From Tritrichomonas musculus (lineage: Eukaryota; Parabasalia; Tritrichomonadida; Tritrichomonadidae): a stretch of DNA of 64,000 nt. Both the position numbers and the translations under genes were made by a program. Every line of letters starts with the position of its first letter. Positions within the stretch are counted from its first letter, which is position 1. This document shows, in pieces, positions 18,880 through 29,600 of this stretch. The notes below the pieces were generated by a model that worked only from the letters and a program-made list of their open reading frames with translations, was not told where the DNA came from and did not search any database. The stretch lies in contig JAPFFF010000005.1 of NCBI GenBank assembly GCA_039105265.1, positions 7,611,501-7,675,500 on the forward strand. Direction: 5' to 3'.

Positions 18880-21800
18880 TCATTCAAACGATATAAGAGT
18901 ATATCTTTTTGTGTTAAATATAGAAAGTTTTTCAGTAGCCTGAATCATAATATTCAAAAGAGAAATTGTAGATTTATCTTTTTGATTTTTTAGTTCATTT
19001 TCCATCTCTTCTTTTGGATCATTAATATGTTTTTCAATAAATGGAATTAGATGGATAACGTTTAAACATTCATCTTTCCAAACCTCTATTTCCTTTGAGT
19101 CAAAAACTTCAGCAACTATGCCAAGAATATCATTGATCCAATATTTAATTTTGTTTATTAAGATATCAAGTTGATCATTTGATTTATTTTTAATTTTTTT
19201 TTCAATAAATGGAATCAAGCATTCACAAACACCTTCTTCGTAACCTTGAATTAATTGTTTAAGACATTCAAGATGGTATGATCTAATAAGATTTTCATAA
19301 ACTTTTGAGAATGTACTTTTCAATAGTTCTAAAATTTCTTTATATGCTCCAGTTAAATTAACTTTTTCATACATACTACCTTCTTTGAAAAAAGTGTCTC
19401 GAATATTTTTACCTTCCCAAATTTTTCCATTTAAAATATCAACAATATTATACGAGAGTTCAAGTTTAATAAAACTCCTCATACTACTAATTTTTTGAAC
19501 AATTTTTTTTTTGCTGTTGGCAAATGGGTCAATTTCAAATTGTTGGCTTTCTTTCTGATGGTTTTTGCTATATTCTTCAATATTATATTTTTTAAATTTC
19601 TTAAGATATTCTGGCCATTTTTTATTAATATGAAATAAATTATTTGAAATAACAGCTATTTCTTCTGTTTTCAATTGGAAAGACAAGAAATTTTTATCGG
19701 TTATTTCATTAATCCATGATGGTAACGTTAAAAATGGTTTATCTCTAAATTTGTTGGAAACAATTGAAAAGAGAATATCTACATAGTGACGACAATACGA
19801 TGAATTAAGTGATATGATATGTGAATGATAATTAAGAGCATTATCTTCAGAAAACCCTAGATTATCAATAAACTGGAATATATAATTAAAATGGTCAAAA
19901 AGAAAAATAAGAGAACAGCTAATTCTTTTGTTATCGCCTATTTTCACAAAATTATCATTTTTAATCAATTTTAAAACATTATTATTCGCCTCTTTTGAAA
20001 AAAAAGCGATAAATTTTTCAATAGTATCATTGAATAGTCTAAATGGCTCTAATGTCGCACAATATTTTTTAGCAAGATCAGAAAATGTTGTCATAAAATA
20101 AATAATAGCATTTGGTGAAGGATTTGGATAGTTGGCAAAAGTACCATGAAGATTCAATGCTAGATCTCTAAACAAATCATAAACTTCTTTACCATAATGT
20201 TGAAAACCAGGGAAAAAAGATTCCATATAATAATGTGAAATTGATTTACAACGATAAGATAAAATTTCTAGAGCAGTGCATAAACTTTGCATATCAACAA
20301 GGCAACAAGGACGATTATTTGGACCAATTTTAAAATTATAATTATATTGGTTATATTGTGAGCAGCTTGTAAACAATTGAAAAGATTTTTCATCCATTTC
20401 TTCTTCGCATTCTACATATTGTATCACAGATAATATTGATTTGCTTATGTGAAAAATAGAACTGTCATACAATGATAGCAATAAGTTCTCATCTTGTTTA
20501 TCATTATTCACTAATAAAAGAATCAACAAAATTGAAGTAATGGATAATTTTTGATAATTTTCTGGTTTAGAGAATTGATCAATCAAAGATTTTTTACATT
20601 TTTTAACCAAAGAGCTCGAAATTAACTCAAAATAACTTTCATCTTTTTCTGTATGATTAAATTTTTTAATGCAATAATAAAAATTAAAAAAGACTACGCA
20701 ACACAAATCCATATAAGATTGAGAATCAGACCAATATTGATCTAATTTTTCTAAAAACTTTAAAAAAAAATATGTCATAGGAATTGAATTTCTGAATATA
20801 AAATCGCAAAGAAAGATCCAATGATGATCTGGAAATTGTCTATGGGAAATGTTTTGGAAAATTCTATCTTTATTTGGTATTTCAAAAAAAGTATTGCGCT
20901 CATATGATATTTCATTTTCATTTACAGTATAACTATTCATTAATAAATATTGTTTTAGAAAACTTTGAATTACATAATCTAGAATCTTTGAAATATCTGT
21001 ATCAAAAGGTTTCGCAAAATTCGAAACTAATATATCATTATTATAATAATGAATAGAGATGGTAAAAGAAAGTACAACTGATTTATTTGTTAAATCTACT
21101 AGTTTGGTTGTTGCGATATTTAATGGAATAGTAAAGCCACTAATTAATGTAATTTTTTTTCTGTTTTTTATATAATAAATATCAATTGTTAGAGGAATGT
21201 TTTCAAAGCAAGGAAAAACAACTTCAAAAATATCACTGTGGGCATTTAACATGTATTTTTGGTTATAAGTAAAAGAGATTGTTAATTGTTTAAAATTAAT
21301 TGTTTTCGAATCAAAGTTTATTGTTACAAGAGAATTACCAATTTGTGTTTCATTACCTTTACTCATCTTTTGGACAACTTTGTTTCTTAACTCTGAAAAT
21401 TGAGATAAAGAATCATTTTTAAAATTTTCTTTTTGTTCCCCTTTATATGGCAAAAGGCAATTTTTTCCATTTTTAATCCACGAGCTTTTTAGAAAAAGAT
21501 CGGTATAATAGAAAAGAGCGCTGTTTGAAGAATGAGAAAAGTGCATAAAGTCAGTAACTTGTAAATCTTTTACAAATTCGCATTTAAACTTATCAAAGTT
21601 ATAATTGTCGTAGTCTTTTGATGAGAAATGTATTGTTTGAAAAAAACTTTCTAAAAAAAAGTAAGAAAAATTATGTTTTTCATCATCTGAAAAAGTTTTG
21701 TGGCTTAATTCGAATTTTTTTTTAATTTTATTAAGTAAGTTTTCGTATAAATCTTTGAAACTTGGCAGCAAAGTTAGTTCTTTTGAATTTGTAATTAATT

Positions 21801-22269
21801 GTCTAATCATTTCATGCTCCACATCAGAAGTTGAATAACTAACATAATGAATCAAATTATGAACAAAATTAATAAATAAATATGGTGATAATTCCTTATT
21901 TAAATAATTAAGATAAGTTTGTTCTTGATCTGAAGTTATGGTTTGCAAAATGTTAGCCTTTTCGGTATCAGAAATTTTTTCAGAAAAGGAAATAAATGAA
22001 GTACAAAGAAAAAAATGGGGGTTAGTTAAAAAAGGGATATCATCATTAAAATTAGTAAAAGTGCCCCTTTTTTGATCGTAAAATTTGGAAAGGAATATAT
22101 ATGATAATGATTGTACAATAATTTTCTTCTCCTGATCTTCAAATGCAGGGGTTATTAATTGAAGTATTATGTTGTTATTGGTATTAGCTTCATGATTTCT
22201 TGAAAGATTTGCAGCAAAAGTTTTTTTAAATTCTGAAACATCTGTAAATATTTGTTTTAGGTCAATCAT
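18880..22269 (-). CDS. hypothetical 1129-aa protein
   Basis: This is an intact long ORF from ATG 22269 with no in-frame breaks. It has no signal peptide or clear membrane segment. Residues about 310-415 are beta-rich (VTINFDSKTINFKQLTISF through VVLSFTISIHYY) and could be a C2-like sandwich; the rest is helical. The C-terminal 200 residues (LTGAYKEILELLKSTFSKVY, CECLIPFIEKKI, HLIPFIEKHI) look like helical bundles. C2-plus-helical architecture is reminiscent of Munc13/MUN or RasGAP-like proteins, but no diagnostic motif is visible, so no function is claimed. Its start lies head to head with the kinase gene at 22849, with a 580-bp spacer containing an (AT)n tract. Confidence 0.8.
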   Translation of the reverse strand: MIDLKQIFTDVSEFKKTFAANLSRNHEANTNNNIILQLITPAFEDQEKKIIVQSLSYIFLSKFYDQKRGTFTNFNDDIPFLTNPHFFLCTSFISFSEKISDTEKANILQTITSDQEQTYLNYLNKELSPYLFINFVHNLIHYVSYSTSDVEHEMIRQLITNSKELTLLPSFKDLYENLLNKIKKKFELSHKTFSDDEKHNFSYFFLESFFQTIHFSSKDYDNYNFDKFKCEFVKDLQVTDFMHFSHSSNSALFYYTDLFLKSSWIKNGKNCLLPYKGEQKENFKNDSLSQFSELRNKVVQKMSKGNETQIGNSLVTINFDSKTINFKQLTISFTYNQKYMLNAHSDIFEVVFPCFENIPLTIDIYYIKNRKKITLISGFTIPLNIATTKLVDLTNKSVVLSFTISIHYYNNDILVSNFAKPFDTDISKILDYVIQSFLKQYLLMNSYTVNENEISYERNTFFEIPNKDRIFQNISHRQFPDHHWIFLCDFIFRNSIPMTYFFLKFLEKLDQYWSDSQSYMDLCCVVFFNFYYCIKKFNHTEKDESYFELISSSLVKKCKKSLIDQFSKPENYQKLSITSILLILLLVNNDKQDENLLLSLYDSSIFHISKSILSVIQYVECEEEMDEKSFQLFTSCSQYNQYNYNFKIGPNNRPCCLVDMQSLCTALEILSYRCKSISHYYMESFFPGFQHYGKEVYDLFRDLALNLHGTFANYPNPSPNAIIYFMTTFSDLAKKYCATLEPFRLFNDTIEKFIAFFSKEANNNVLKLIKNDNFVKIGDNKRISCSLIFLFDHFNYIFQFIDNLGFSEDNALNYHSHIISLNSSYCRHYVDILFSIVSNKFRDKPFLTLPSWINEITDKNFLSFQLKTEEIAVISNNLFHINKKWPEYLKKFKKYNIEEYSKNHQKESQQFEIDPFANSKKKIVQKISSMRSFIKLELSYNIVDILNGKIWEGKNIRDTFFKEGSMYEKVNLTGAYKEILELLKSTFSKVYENLIRSYHLECLKQLIQGYEEGVCECLIPFIEKKIKNKSNDQLDILINKIKYWINDILGIVAEVFDSKEIEVWKDECLNVIHLIPFIEKHINDPKEEMENELKNQKDKSTISLLNIMIQATEKLSIFNTKRYTLISFE

Positions 22270-22848
22270 TCCTTGTGTTTTTAAATAATATTTATATATA
22301 TATATATATATATATGAAAATTCAATTATTATTTGATTTTAAAACAAAAAATTGAATGTGTACTGGAACTATCATTAAGATTGAGAATATTTTAATGTCA
22401 AGTTTTTTCTTTCTAAAAATATAAAATGAAGCAAATACTTTACCAAAGTATTATCAGAGTTCAAAAAGTTTTTTTATTATTTTAGATTATATATCTCCAC
22501 AATTTTAGATGATTTTTTAAATATTTATATATAATGATATATATTACACGAATTATAAAAAGTTTTTTGGTTTTAAAAGGAAAATAAATAATAAAGAAAA
22601 CAAGTAAAGCCAATTAAAGCCAAAAAGCAATAGAAATTTGCAAAGAACAATAGAAATTTTGAATGTCTTTTATTAAACATCTTTATCCTGATAATTATAC
22701 ATTATTATTATATAAAACAAATGTAATTAATCAAAAAATTATAAATTATTATAAAATATTATATTTTTTATTTTTTTCTTTATAAAATATATCAAGAAAA
22801 AAATATTTTTTTAAACATCCGTTAAAATTTTTTAAATAATTTTTGTTG
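22270..22848. other. divergent intergenic region with (TA)n microsatellite
   Basis: This spacer lies between two divergent genes. A TA dinucleotide tract of roughly 24 bp occupies about 22290-22316, and the rest is AT-rich. Two near-repeats of AGCAATAGAAATT/GAACAATAGAAATTT lie near 22625-22660. No convincing Inr is seen on either side. Confidence 0.5.
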
Positions 22849-25800
22849 ATGCTATTTCATATCCCTGGTATTGACATAGTTGATCTCAATAACTATGATT
22901 TGGTTAAAAAAATATATCCTCCTCCGGAAATGGCAAATGCAGATGCGAACAGTGAAATATATCTTATCAAAGATAAAATAAGTGAAGAAGAACTTGTTCT
23001 AAAAACGATTCCCTACAAAAAAAAAAATAGAAATATTTTATTATTAAGAGAAAATTATATTCTAAAGAAGATTCAAAACCCAACAGTTTTCATTAATGTA
23101 CTAGGATATTCCAAATTTGATTTTTCAAATAACGAAAATATTTCAATATTGATGAAATACTTTAAAAACGGGTCCCTTTTCGATTTTTTAAATAAAAAAA
23201 GTTCACAAGATCCTACAAATTTACAAATTATTATTACTGGCATTGCTTTTGGGATGATGATTTTACATAAGCATAATATTATGCACAGAGATTTGAAGCC
23301 AGAAAACATACTTATTGACGAAAAATCCTATCCTCATATAATAGATTTCGGGATATCAAAATTTTTATTTCAAAAAAAACAAATTCATCATACAGCGTGT
23401 ATTGGAACGAAAGGTTATTCTGCCCCAGAAGTACAAAGTGGAGTATATAACGAGCAAGCAGATGTTTACTCTTTTGGAATGATTTTAGAAAAAATTTCAA
23501 GGATTATCCATTTTAATAAAAATATGAGTGATATGATGTCTAAATGCCTAAAGCTTTCTCAATATGAAAGGCCATCATCTCAAGAAATCTTTAAAAAATT
23601 GATATTAGAGCCAAATAAATTCAAACAATATATCAATTTTGATAATATCAGCACACACATATTTGAAAAAAAATCAAATCAAATCAAATTTGCTAAAGAA
23701 GATTGTACCGATTTAGATTACGATTATTACGATGAAGATGATGTACTTGTTGATGAAAATGACGATTATTGCTTTGATAATATCAATCGAAAAGTTTTTT
23801 TTGATTATGTTAAATATATTTTAGAATCACTTAAAGACGAAAAAAAGACCGAAACTACATTAAAGTGGAGTGAAACAATTCAGATTTGTACAAATATTTT
23901 TTCAATTAAAACAGATTCAATTAAAAATTCAATTAAAAATTCTGAAAAAAGTGATAAGCTTCTTAGTGAACTTTCAGAACAATTACCAAATAATTCCCAA
24001 ATTGATGATAATATAAACAAAATCAGTACAGTTTTTAATCAAGATGTAAAAATGCATATAGTATCATATAATTCAAATCTTTTAAATAGAATTTTAGAAG
24101 AAAATGCTTTAGAAAAGAATGAAGAATCTTTTGAGGTTTGCAGCTTATATATACTTTATACATGGATTTCGTCTAATTTATTGATTGCCAAAAATGACCA
24201 AAAACTTGATATAATTTTTCTCCTAGAAGCTTTGAGTTCTATCAGCAAGTGTAGAACAGATTCTCCAAACCAAAAATTATATTCTGAAATCGCAAGTTCT
24301 TGCTTTTTAAACTTTATTGAAATGATTACAGAAAATAGCTATGAAACCGATTATACTGTTATTGTAAACTATTTGTTAATATCTTTTGAAAATAATTTTA
24401 CAAAATTAGATAATTATGATAAAATCATCTTCATTCTATCAAACAAACTACTGATCAAAAATGATAAATTGAATCACCAAGAAAAAGCTTTTATTGAAAT
24501 GATAACCAATTTCTTGGTTCGTAAGCCAAAATGTTTGAGTAAGGATTTAATTTTTGGTATAATTGAAACCAAAAAAGAAATATTTAAAACAACTGAAAAT
24601 GGTTTTGCCTATTTTTGTTTATTTTCAAAGTTATTTGAATCTATTGATTATGAAGATTATAGTGATATATTTGATACAGCATTTGATAACTTAATGTTTA
24701 TTGTAAATCATCAGTCAAATCTTATATTTAAACCATTTGATACTAATAATGTGGTAAATAATTCTTATCTCCAAATTGATTTTCCTACGTCATATATTTT
24801 GCCTTATGATATAAATCAAATGGATGATGGTAAAAAGAACAACAACATTAATAACAGCAATAATAATAACAACAATAATAATAACAACAATAATAATAAC
24901 AACAATAATAATAACAACAATAATAATAATAACAATAATAATAACAACAATAATAGCAGCAATGATGATAGCAATAATGTTATTTGGGATAAATTAAAAG
25001 GAAGATCATTAGAAAGCTTTTTCAAGCAAAATTGCTTACAAAATATTTTGAAATTTGTAGAAATAGCAAAGAAAAACGATAAAATAACATTCAATTATTT
25101 TAATAGATATTTATTTACTCTTCTTCAAAATAAAGAGGAAAAAATTCTTATTTTTTATTATTACAGATTGATAATAATATTTTATTTTTTGCAATCTTTG
25201 AATCAAAGTAATCAAGATATTCAATATTTGGATAATATAATTGGCAATTTGTTTGATCCAAGTATAACATGTTTTGGCAACCACTTCATCTTTGATTTAA
25301 TTGATTCACTTCGAACTATTATATTTAATGATTATTTGATTCGAAATACTGATGAATTCAATAAATTTTTACAAAGAGTATCTATTTATCCGTACCTATT
25401 TCAAGAAATTTTAATGAGATTAAAACTAAAAATATCTGTTAAAGATGAGAGCTTTATGAATTGTACAATTTTTTCTACTTTAATGGAGTTATTTATTAAA
25501 TATCGAATAATGAATGTTGATGATCCTAATAAAAATATCAAATTATCTATTCGTAAATCAATTTTGCGTTATATGAATGATTTTATCAATCATTTCATTG
25601 ATTGTAATGATGTATTAGATAATCTTTTTAGAAACGAAGCATTTATCAAAAATTATTTTTCTCTTTTTATCGAACCTCCTATTAGACATCGATTGAAAAA
25701 ATTACTGAGTCGATATTTGGAGATTTCAAATAATACCGATAATATCAAGAAAATATTTGATGACTTTGGTATTCTTTATAATAATACTAGATCAAAATTA

Positions 25801-26646
25801 TCTGGTGATGAGGCAATATCTTTATTATCAGACTCATTAATTATTTTAAAGGAAGCCAATATAAATGAATTACTATTTCTTTATTTCTTCCAAAATAACG
25901 ATACATATTTGAAGTCATATTTTAAAGAAATTAAAATTTCTGAGTGCCAAAAAGAACTCATTAATGCATTTATAGATAAATTTGTAAAAATCTATATTTT
26001 TCTCTATGAAAAAACAGCAGATTCTGATAGAAAAGTGATTAATCAATTATGTATTTTAATAATAAGTAGTTGTATTCGATATTCAACTCAAAATATTTTT
26101 TATGATTCCATTAAAGAATTGATTAAAATTAATGATGATGAAATGAATTATGTTGAATTGTTTGATGTTCTGATTAGATCATTGGTTGGATCCAAATATA
26201 GTAAAACTGCTTTAGACTACATCTTAAATCTATGTTCAAGTTCTACAGGTTTTTGTATTAAATGTCATGAAGAAAAATTAGATATAATCACAATAAATAT
26301 TTTAAATGAGTTGAAAGAGAAATCAATTAAAATAATACCACAAACAAAAGAGAATGAAGTCATTTCTGATGATAAAATCAGAGAAGAAGAAATTAATCTT
26401 TTATTAGAAATTTTTACAAAAATTGGTTCGGTTATTTCATCTGCTACAGTAGTTCAAAACTTTTTCTCAATGCTCTGTCCTATTGAAGATGCAAAATATA
26501 TATCATCAATACACGAATATTTGCTTAAATTATTGCTACATATGATAGAAATAGCTGGAAATAATCAAATTCACTCATTGTATATGATTCCTTCAAATCA
26601 AATAAGTATAAATACAATTACTCAAGAAGTTTTGAAAAAAGTATAA
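22849..26646 (+). CDS. protein kinase with alpha-solenoid tail; probable N-terminal part of a kinase-BEACH protein
   Basis: The first ATG is 22849; two TTG codons precede it in frame. Residues about 20-250 are a protein kinase domain with K52 (LVLKTI), HRDLKPEN at 146-153, DFG at 166-168 and APE, so all catalytic residues are present. An acidic segment (DLDYDYYDEDD) follows, then a long helical region interrupted by an Asn run of about 40 (about 664-704) encoded by AAT/AAC repeats at 24838-24960. The frame ends QEVLKKV-stop at 26646. The next frame carries a ConA-like domain that normally follows such a helical region in LRBA/neurobeachin-type proteins. One extra A in the A6 run at 26635-26640 would join them as LKKSISFVFW. 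Inferred: one gene, either really frameshifted or misassembled by one base. Confidence 0.85.
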   Translation: MLFHIPGIDIVDLNNYDLVKKIYPPPEMANADANSEIYLIKDKISEEELVLKTIPYKKKNRNILLLRENYILKKIQNPTVFINVLGYSKFDFSNNENISILMKYFKNGSLFDFLNKKSSQDPTNLQIIITGIAFGMMILHKHNIMHRDLKPENILIDEKSYPHIIDFGISKFLFQKKQIHHTACIGTKGYSAPEVQSGVYNEQADVYSFGMILEKISRIIHFNKNMSDMMSKCLKLSQYERPSSQEIFKKLILEPNKFKQYINFDNISTHIFEKKSNQIKFAKEDCTDLDYDYYDEDDVLVDENDDYCFDNINRKVFFDYVKYILESLKDEKKTETTLKWSETIQICTNIFSIKTDSIKNSIKNSEKSDKLLSELSEQLPNNSQIDDNINKISTVFNQDVKMHIVSYNSNLLNRILEENALEKNEESFEVCSLYILYTWISSNLLIAKNDQKLDIIFLLEALSSISKCRTDSPNQKLYSEIASSCFLNFIEMITENSYETDYTVIVNYLLISFENNFTKLDNYDKIIFILSNKLLIKNDKLNHQEKAFIEMITNFLVRKPKCLSKDLIFGIIETKKEIFKTTENGFAYFCLFSKLFESIDYEDYSDIFDTAFDNLMFIVNHQSNLIFKPFDTNNVVNNSYLQIDFPTSYILPYDINQMDDGKKNNNINNSNNNNNNNNNNNNNNNNNNNNNNNNNNNNNNNNSSNDDSNNVIWDKLKGRSLESFFKQNCLQNILKFVEIAKKNDKITFNYFNRYLFTLLQNKEEKILIFYYYRLIIIFYFLQSLNQSNQDIQYLDNIIGNLFDPSITCFGNHFIFDLIDSLRTIIFNDYLIRNTDEFNKFLQRVSIYPYLFQEILMRLKLKISVKDESFMNCTIFSTLMELFIKYRIMNVDDPNKNIKLSIRKSILRYMNDFINHFIDCNDVLDNLFRNEAFIKNYFSLFIEPPIRHRLKKLLSRYLEISNNTDNIKKIFDDFGILYNNTRSKLSGDEAISLLSDSLIILKEANINELLFLYFFQNNDTYLKSYFKEIKISECQKELINAFIDKFVKIYIFLYEKTADSDRKVINQLCILIISSCIRYSTQNIFYDSIKELIKINDDEMNYVELFDVLIRSLVGSKYSKTALDYILNLCSSSTGFCIKCHEEKLDIITINILNELKEKSIKIIPQTKENEVISDDKIREEEINLLLEIFTKIGSVISSATVVQNFFSMLCPIEDAKYISSIHEYLLKLLLHMIEIAGNNQIHSLYMIPSNQISINTITQEVLKKV

Positions 26647-29600
26647 GCTTCGTTTTTTGGATTTCATTGCCATCCATATTTGATGGATTAAATAAAGGTA
26701 TTTTTTGGATAGAACAAAAGAAAAAAGGAGAAAATAAATTTTTATCAATATATCTAAAAAACAAAAAGTTGATTGTCCAAATTGGAAGAGAAATGAAAAG
26801 TGAATTTAATTTAAATTTCCCAAATAGAACATGGACGATGATAACAATTGAATTGGTCCCAAATTCAAAAGATAAAACATCAAATATTTCTTTATATATA
26901 AACAATGAAAAAATTCAATCATTAAAACAGAATGTATTATTTGATCCTAATTCAGATGTAACATGCTTAGTTAATCATGTGGTTGAATTTAAGCAAAACA
27001 ACAATAATGATTATATGTTACTAGGTCTTTTTTTCATATCTGAAAAGTTAGATTTTGAAGAAATTTCTAAATTACATGAAGTTGGTCAAAAAAACAATTT
27101 GGACTGTAAGGGAAAAATTATTTTTGGATACATTCCAGAATTTAGTGATGGCCACTATAAAATCACTCCATTGCATGACAAAAAAATAGCAGAGATGTAT
27201 GAACCACTAAAATTTGGTAACAAAATGCTTACATTTACTGATTTTCTTTCTTATTATCAAGTTTCAATCATTCTTCCAATTTTCCGTATTGCCAGATTAA
27301 ATAATAAAGATGGATCAAAATCTGAAGAATTGTCTCATCTTGCTGTCCAAATTCTTACTCAATTTATCAATATGGAAGAATCAATTCAGTATTCTTCTAA
27401 TACTTTTGAGAGCTTCTTTGCAATTTCTCATATATTACATGAAAAAGGAGAGAATAATGAACAATGGTATTTGACTCATTCTTTGTATAATGAATTTTTA
27501 GAATTATTTAATAAGATTAAATATAATGAACTTAAAGTTCAACTACTTGAATCGATTTTATTGGAATACAATATATGGTCATGCTGTCCATTTAATGATC
27601 AACAATTGATTTTCGAAAAATGGTTAGACTTATATCAGTCCAACCAAGACTCCTTTGAATCGATTAAATCAATTGAATGGTTTCTTTACACCATTACTTC
27701 CAATTATAAACCTAATGATAATTGTAAAAAACAACTTTTCTTACTTTTGGAACAATACTTAGGAAATAATTATACATTTAATAATATCCTAATAGTAATT
27801 CAATATATTCTATTCTCTTCAACCTCAACAGATTGCAAAAATCAATTACTTAGTATTTTTAAAAATATTTTAACAAATCCAAAAGTAGGAACAGCAACCA
27901 TTGATAATAAAGAAATACCTGAAATTTTGGTATATTTGCTCAAAGTTATCAATAAAAAAAATAAAGACCAAAAAACAATAAGTTTGGTGATTCAAATATT
28001 TATTTTACTTAGTGATTCATTGCCTAACGAAGACTTGCTTTTTTTGATTCAAGATATAATTGATATTCTGTTTATTCGACAAGAATGTTTTTTTGATGAA
28101 AGAGTATTTTTAGATTTAATTGGTTTTTCATTTTCAAAAGCCAAAACACAATTTTTACCATTATTTATAGCAAATACATTATTTAATAAAATCGGAGATG
28201 GAAAAGATATAATTGATATTTTGAAAGAAATGGACAATAAAGAAATAAAATGTGAAATAACAGAGCAATTATTAATATATTCTGCCTTGTCTCTATATAT
28301 ATTCTATCCAAATAAGCAAATTTTTCGACCTTTATGCGATACAATGATTAAAACATTCAAGAATCAACTTGATGATTATATAGATATCATTGAAATTTTA
28401 GGTTTTTTGGCCTTTGATATAAATACTCAAGAAAATATAATATTCAGTATTTTAAATAGGTTTTTTGAAATACCAGGTTTTATTCAAGATAAAGCAAACA
28501 TGATTTTTAATATTACTTCAAATTTTATATTATTCAGACAACAAAATTCAATGTCAGAATCTTCTTATTATTCAGATAAAAAGAAACTATTAATAGATAT
28601 AAAAAAAAAAATTCAAAATTGCGAGAATATTTCATTTAAATATGGAAAAAGAACAAATGATAATAACGAATTGATCGATATAGATCTTATTAAAAAATCT
28701 CTTGATATATCTAATGATCATATAAATAATAAATATTTAATCTTAACTAATATATATAATGAAACCAAAGGTAAAAAAAAAGTTATATTACCTGATATTA
28801 GTTTGCCATTTTCAAATAAAAAAATCAATAAAGATATTATATCTAAATACAATAAGTATTTGAATGGCTCATTGAAAACTAAATATAATATAGAGGAATT
28901 AAAAAATCAACTAAATACCAGTCATGCAAGTTTCAATAGAAAATTAAAAGAAATGAAAAGCACTAATTTAAAAATATTTTCTCATTTATGGAAGTCACTA
29001 ACTACTAACCGTGCTCCTTGGGTTGACATAGAACCAAAAAATAAAAAATTTATTTTAAAAAGGGGAGAAGTATATGGGTATTCTTTTTGTCCTTTCAAAG
29101 TTAAAAAATCTATAGTATCAGATAAAAATAAGTTAAAAGTCACTAATAGTAAGAAAGGAATAGATAACATAGAAGAACATTCATGTAAAATCATTTCAAT
29201 AAATAATATAAAAGAAGGAATATATCAATTATCGGATGATTTTATAATTTTGACCATATCAAGTGTTAAAAGAAAAAGCATTCCAATCAACAGTATTTTT
29301 TCTGCTTTAAAATCATATAAATATCATAAATATTCAGGAATTCAAATATTTACAAAAACGGGCGAAAATTATTATCTGTTTAATGCAAAAAAAATAATTT
29401 CATATATCACTCGATATGAAGAAATTATTCCTACTTCATTACAAACTACAGATCCAATGATATTCATCAAAAACGTAAATACAACTCAATCTTGGCTCAC
29501 TGGACAGATTTCCAATTTTGAATATTTAATGAAACTTAATATCATTAGTGGACGAAGTTTCAAAGATGTAAATCAATATCCAATATTTCCATGGATATTA

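Noticed and set aside
24816-25094. Antisense poly-leucine ORF
   Set aside because: It is the reverse reading of the Asn-codon run in the kinase gene.
26635-26646. Programmed -1 frameshift in the kinase-BEACH gene
   Set aside because: The A6 run starts on a codon boundary and does not fit the X-XXY-YYZ slip pattern in the zero frame. A one-base indel is simpler, so I keep this only as a remote option.
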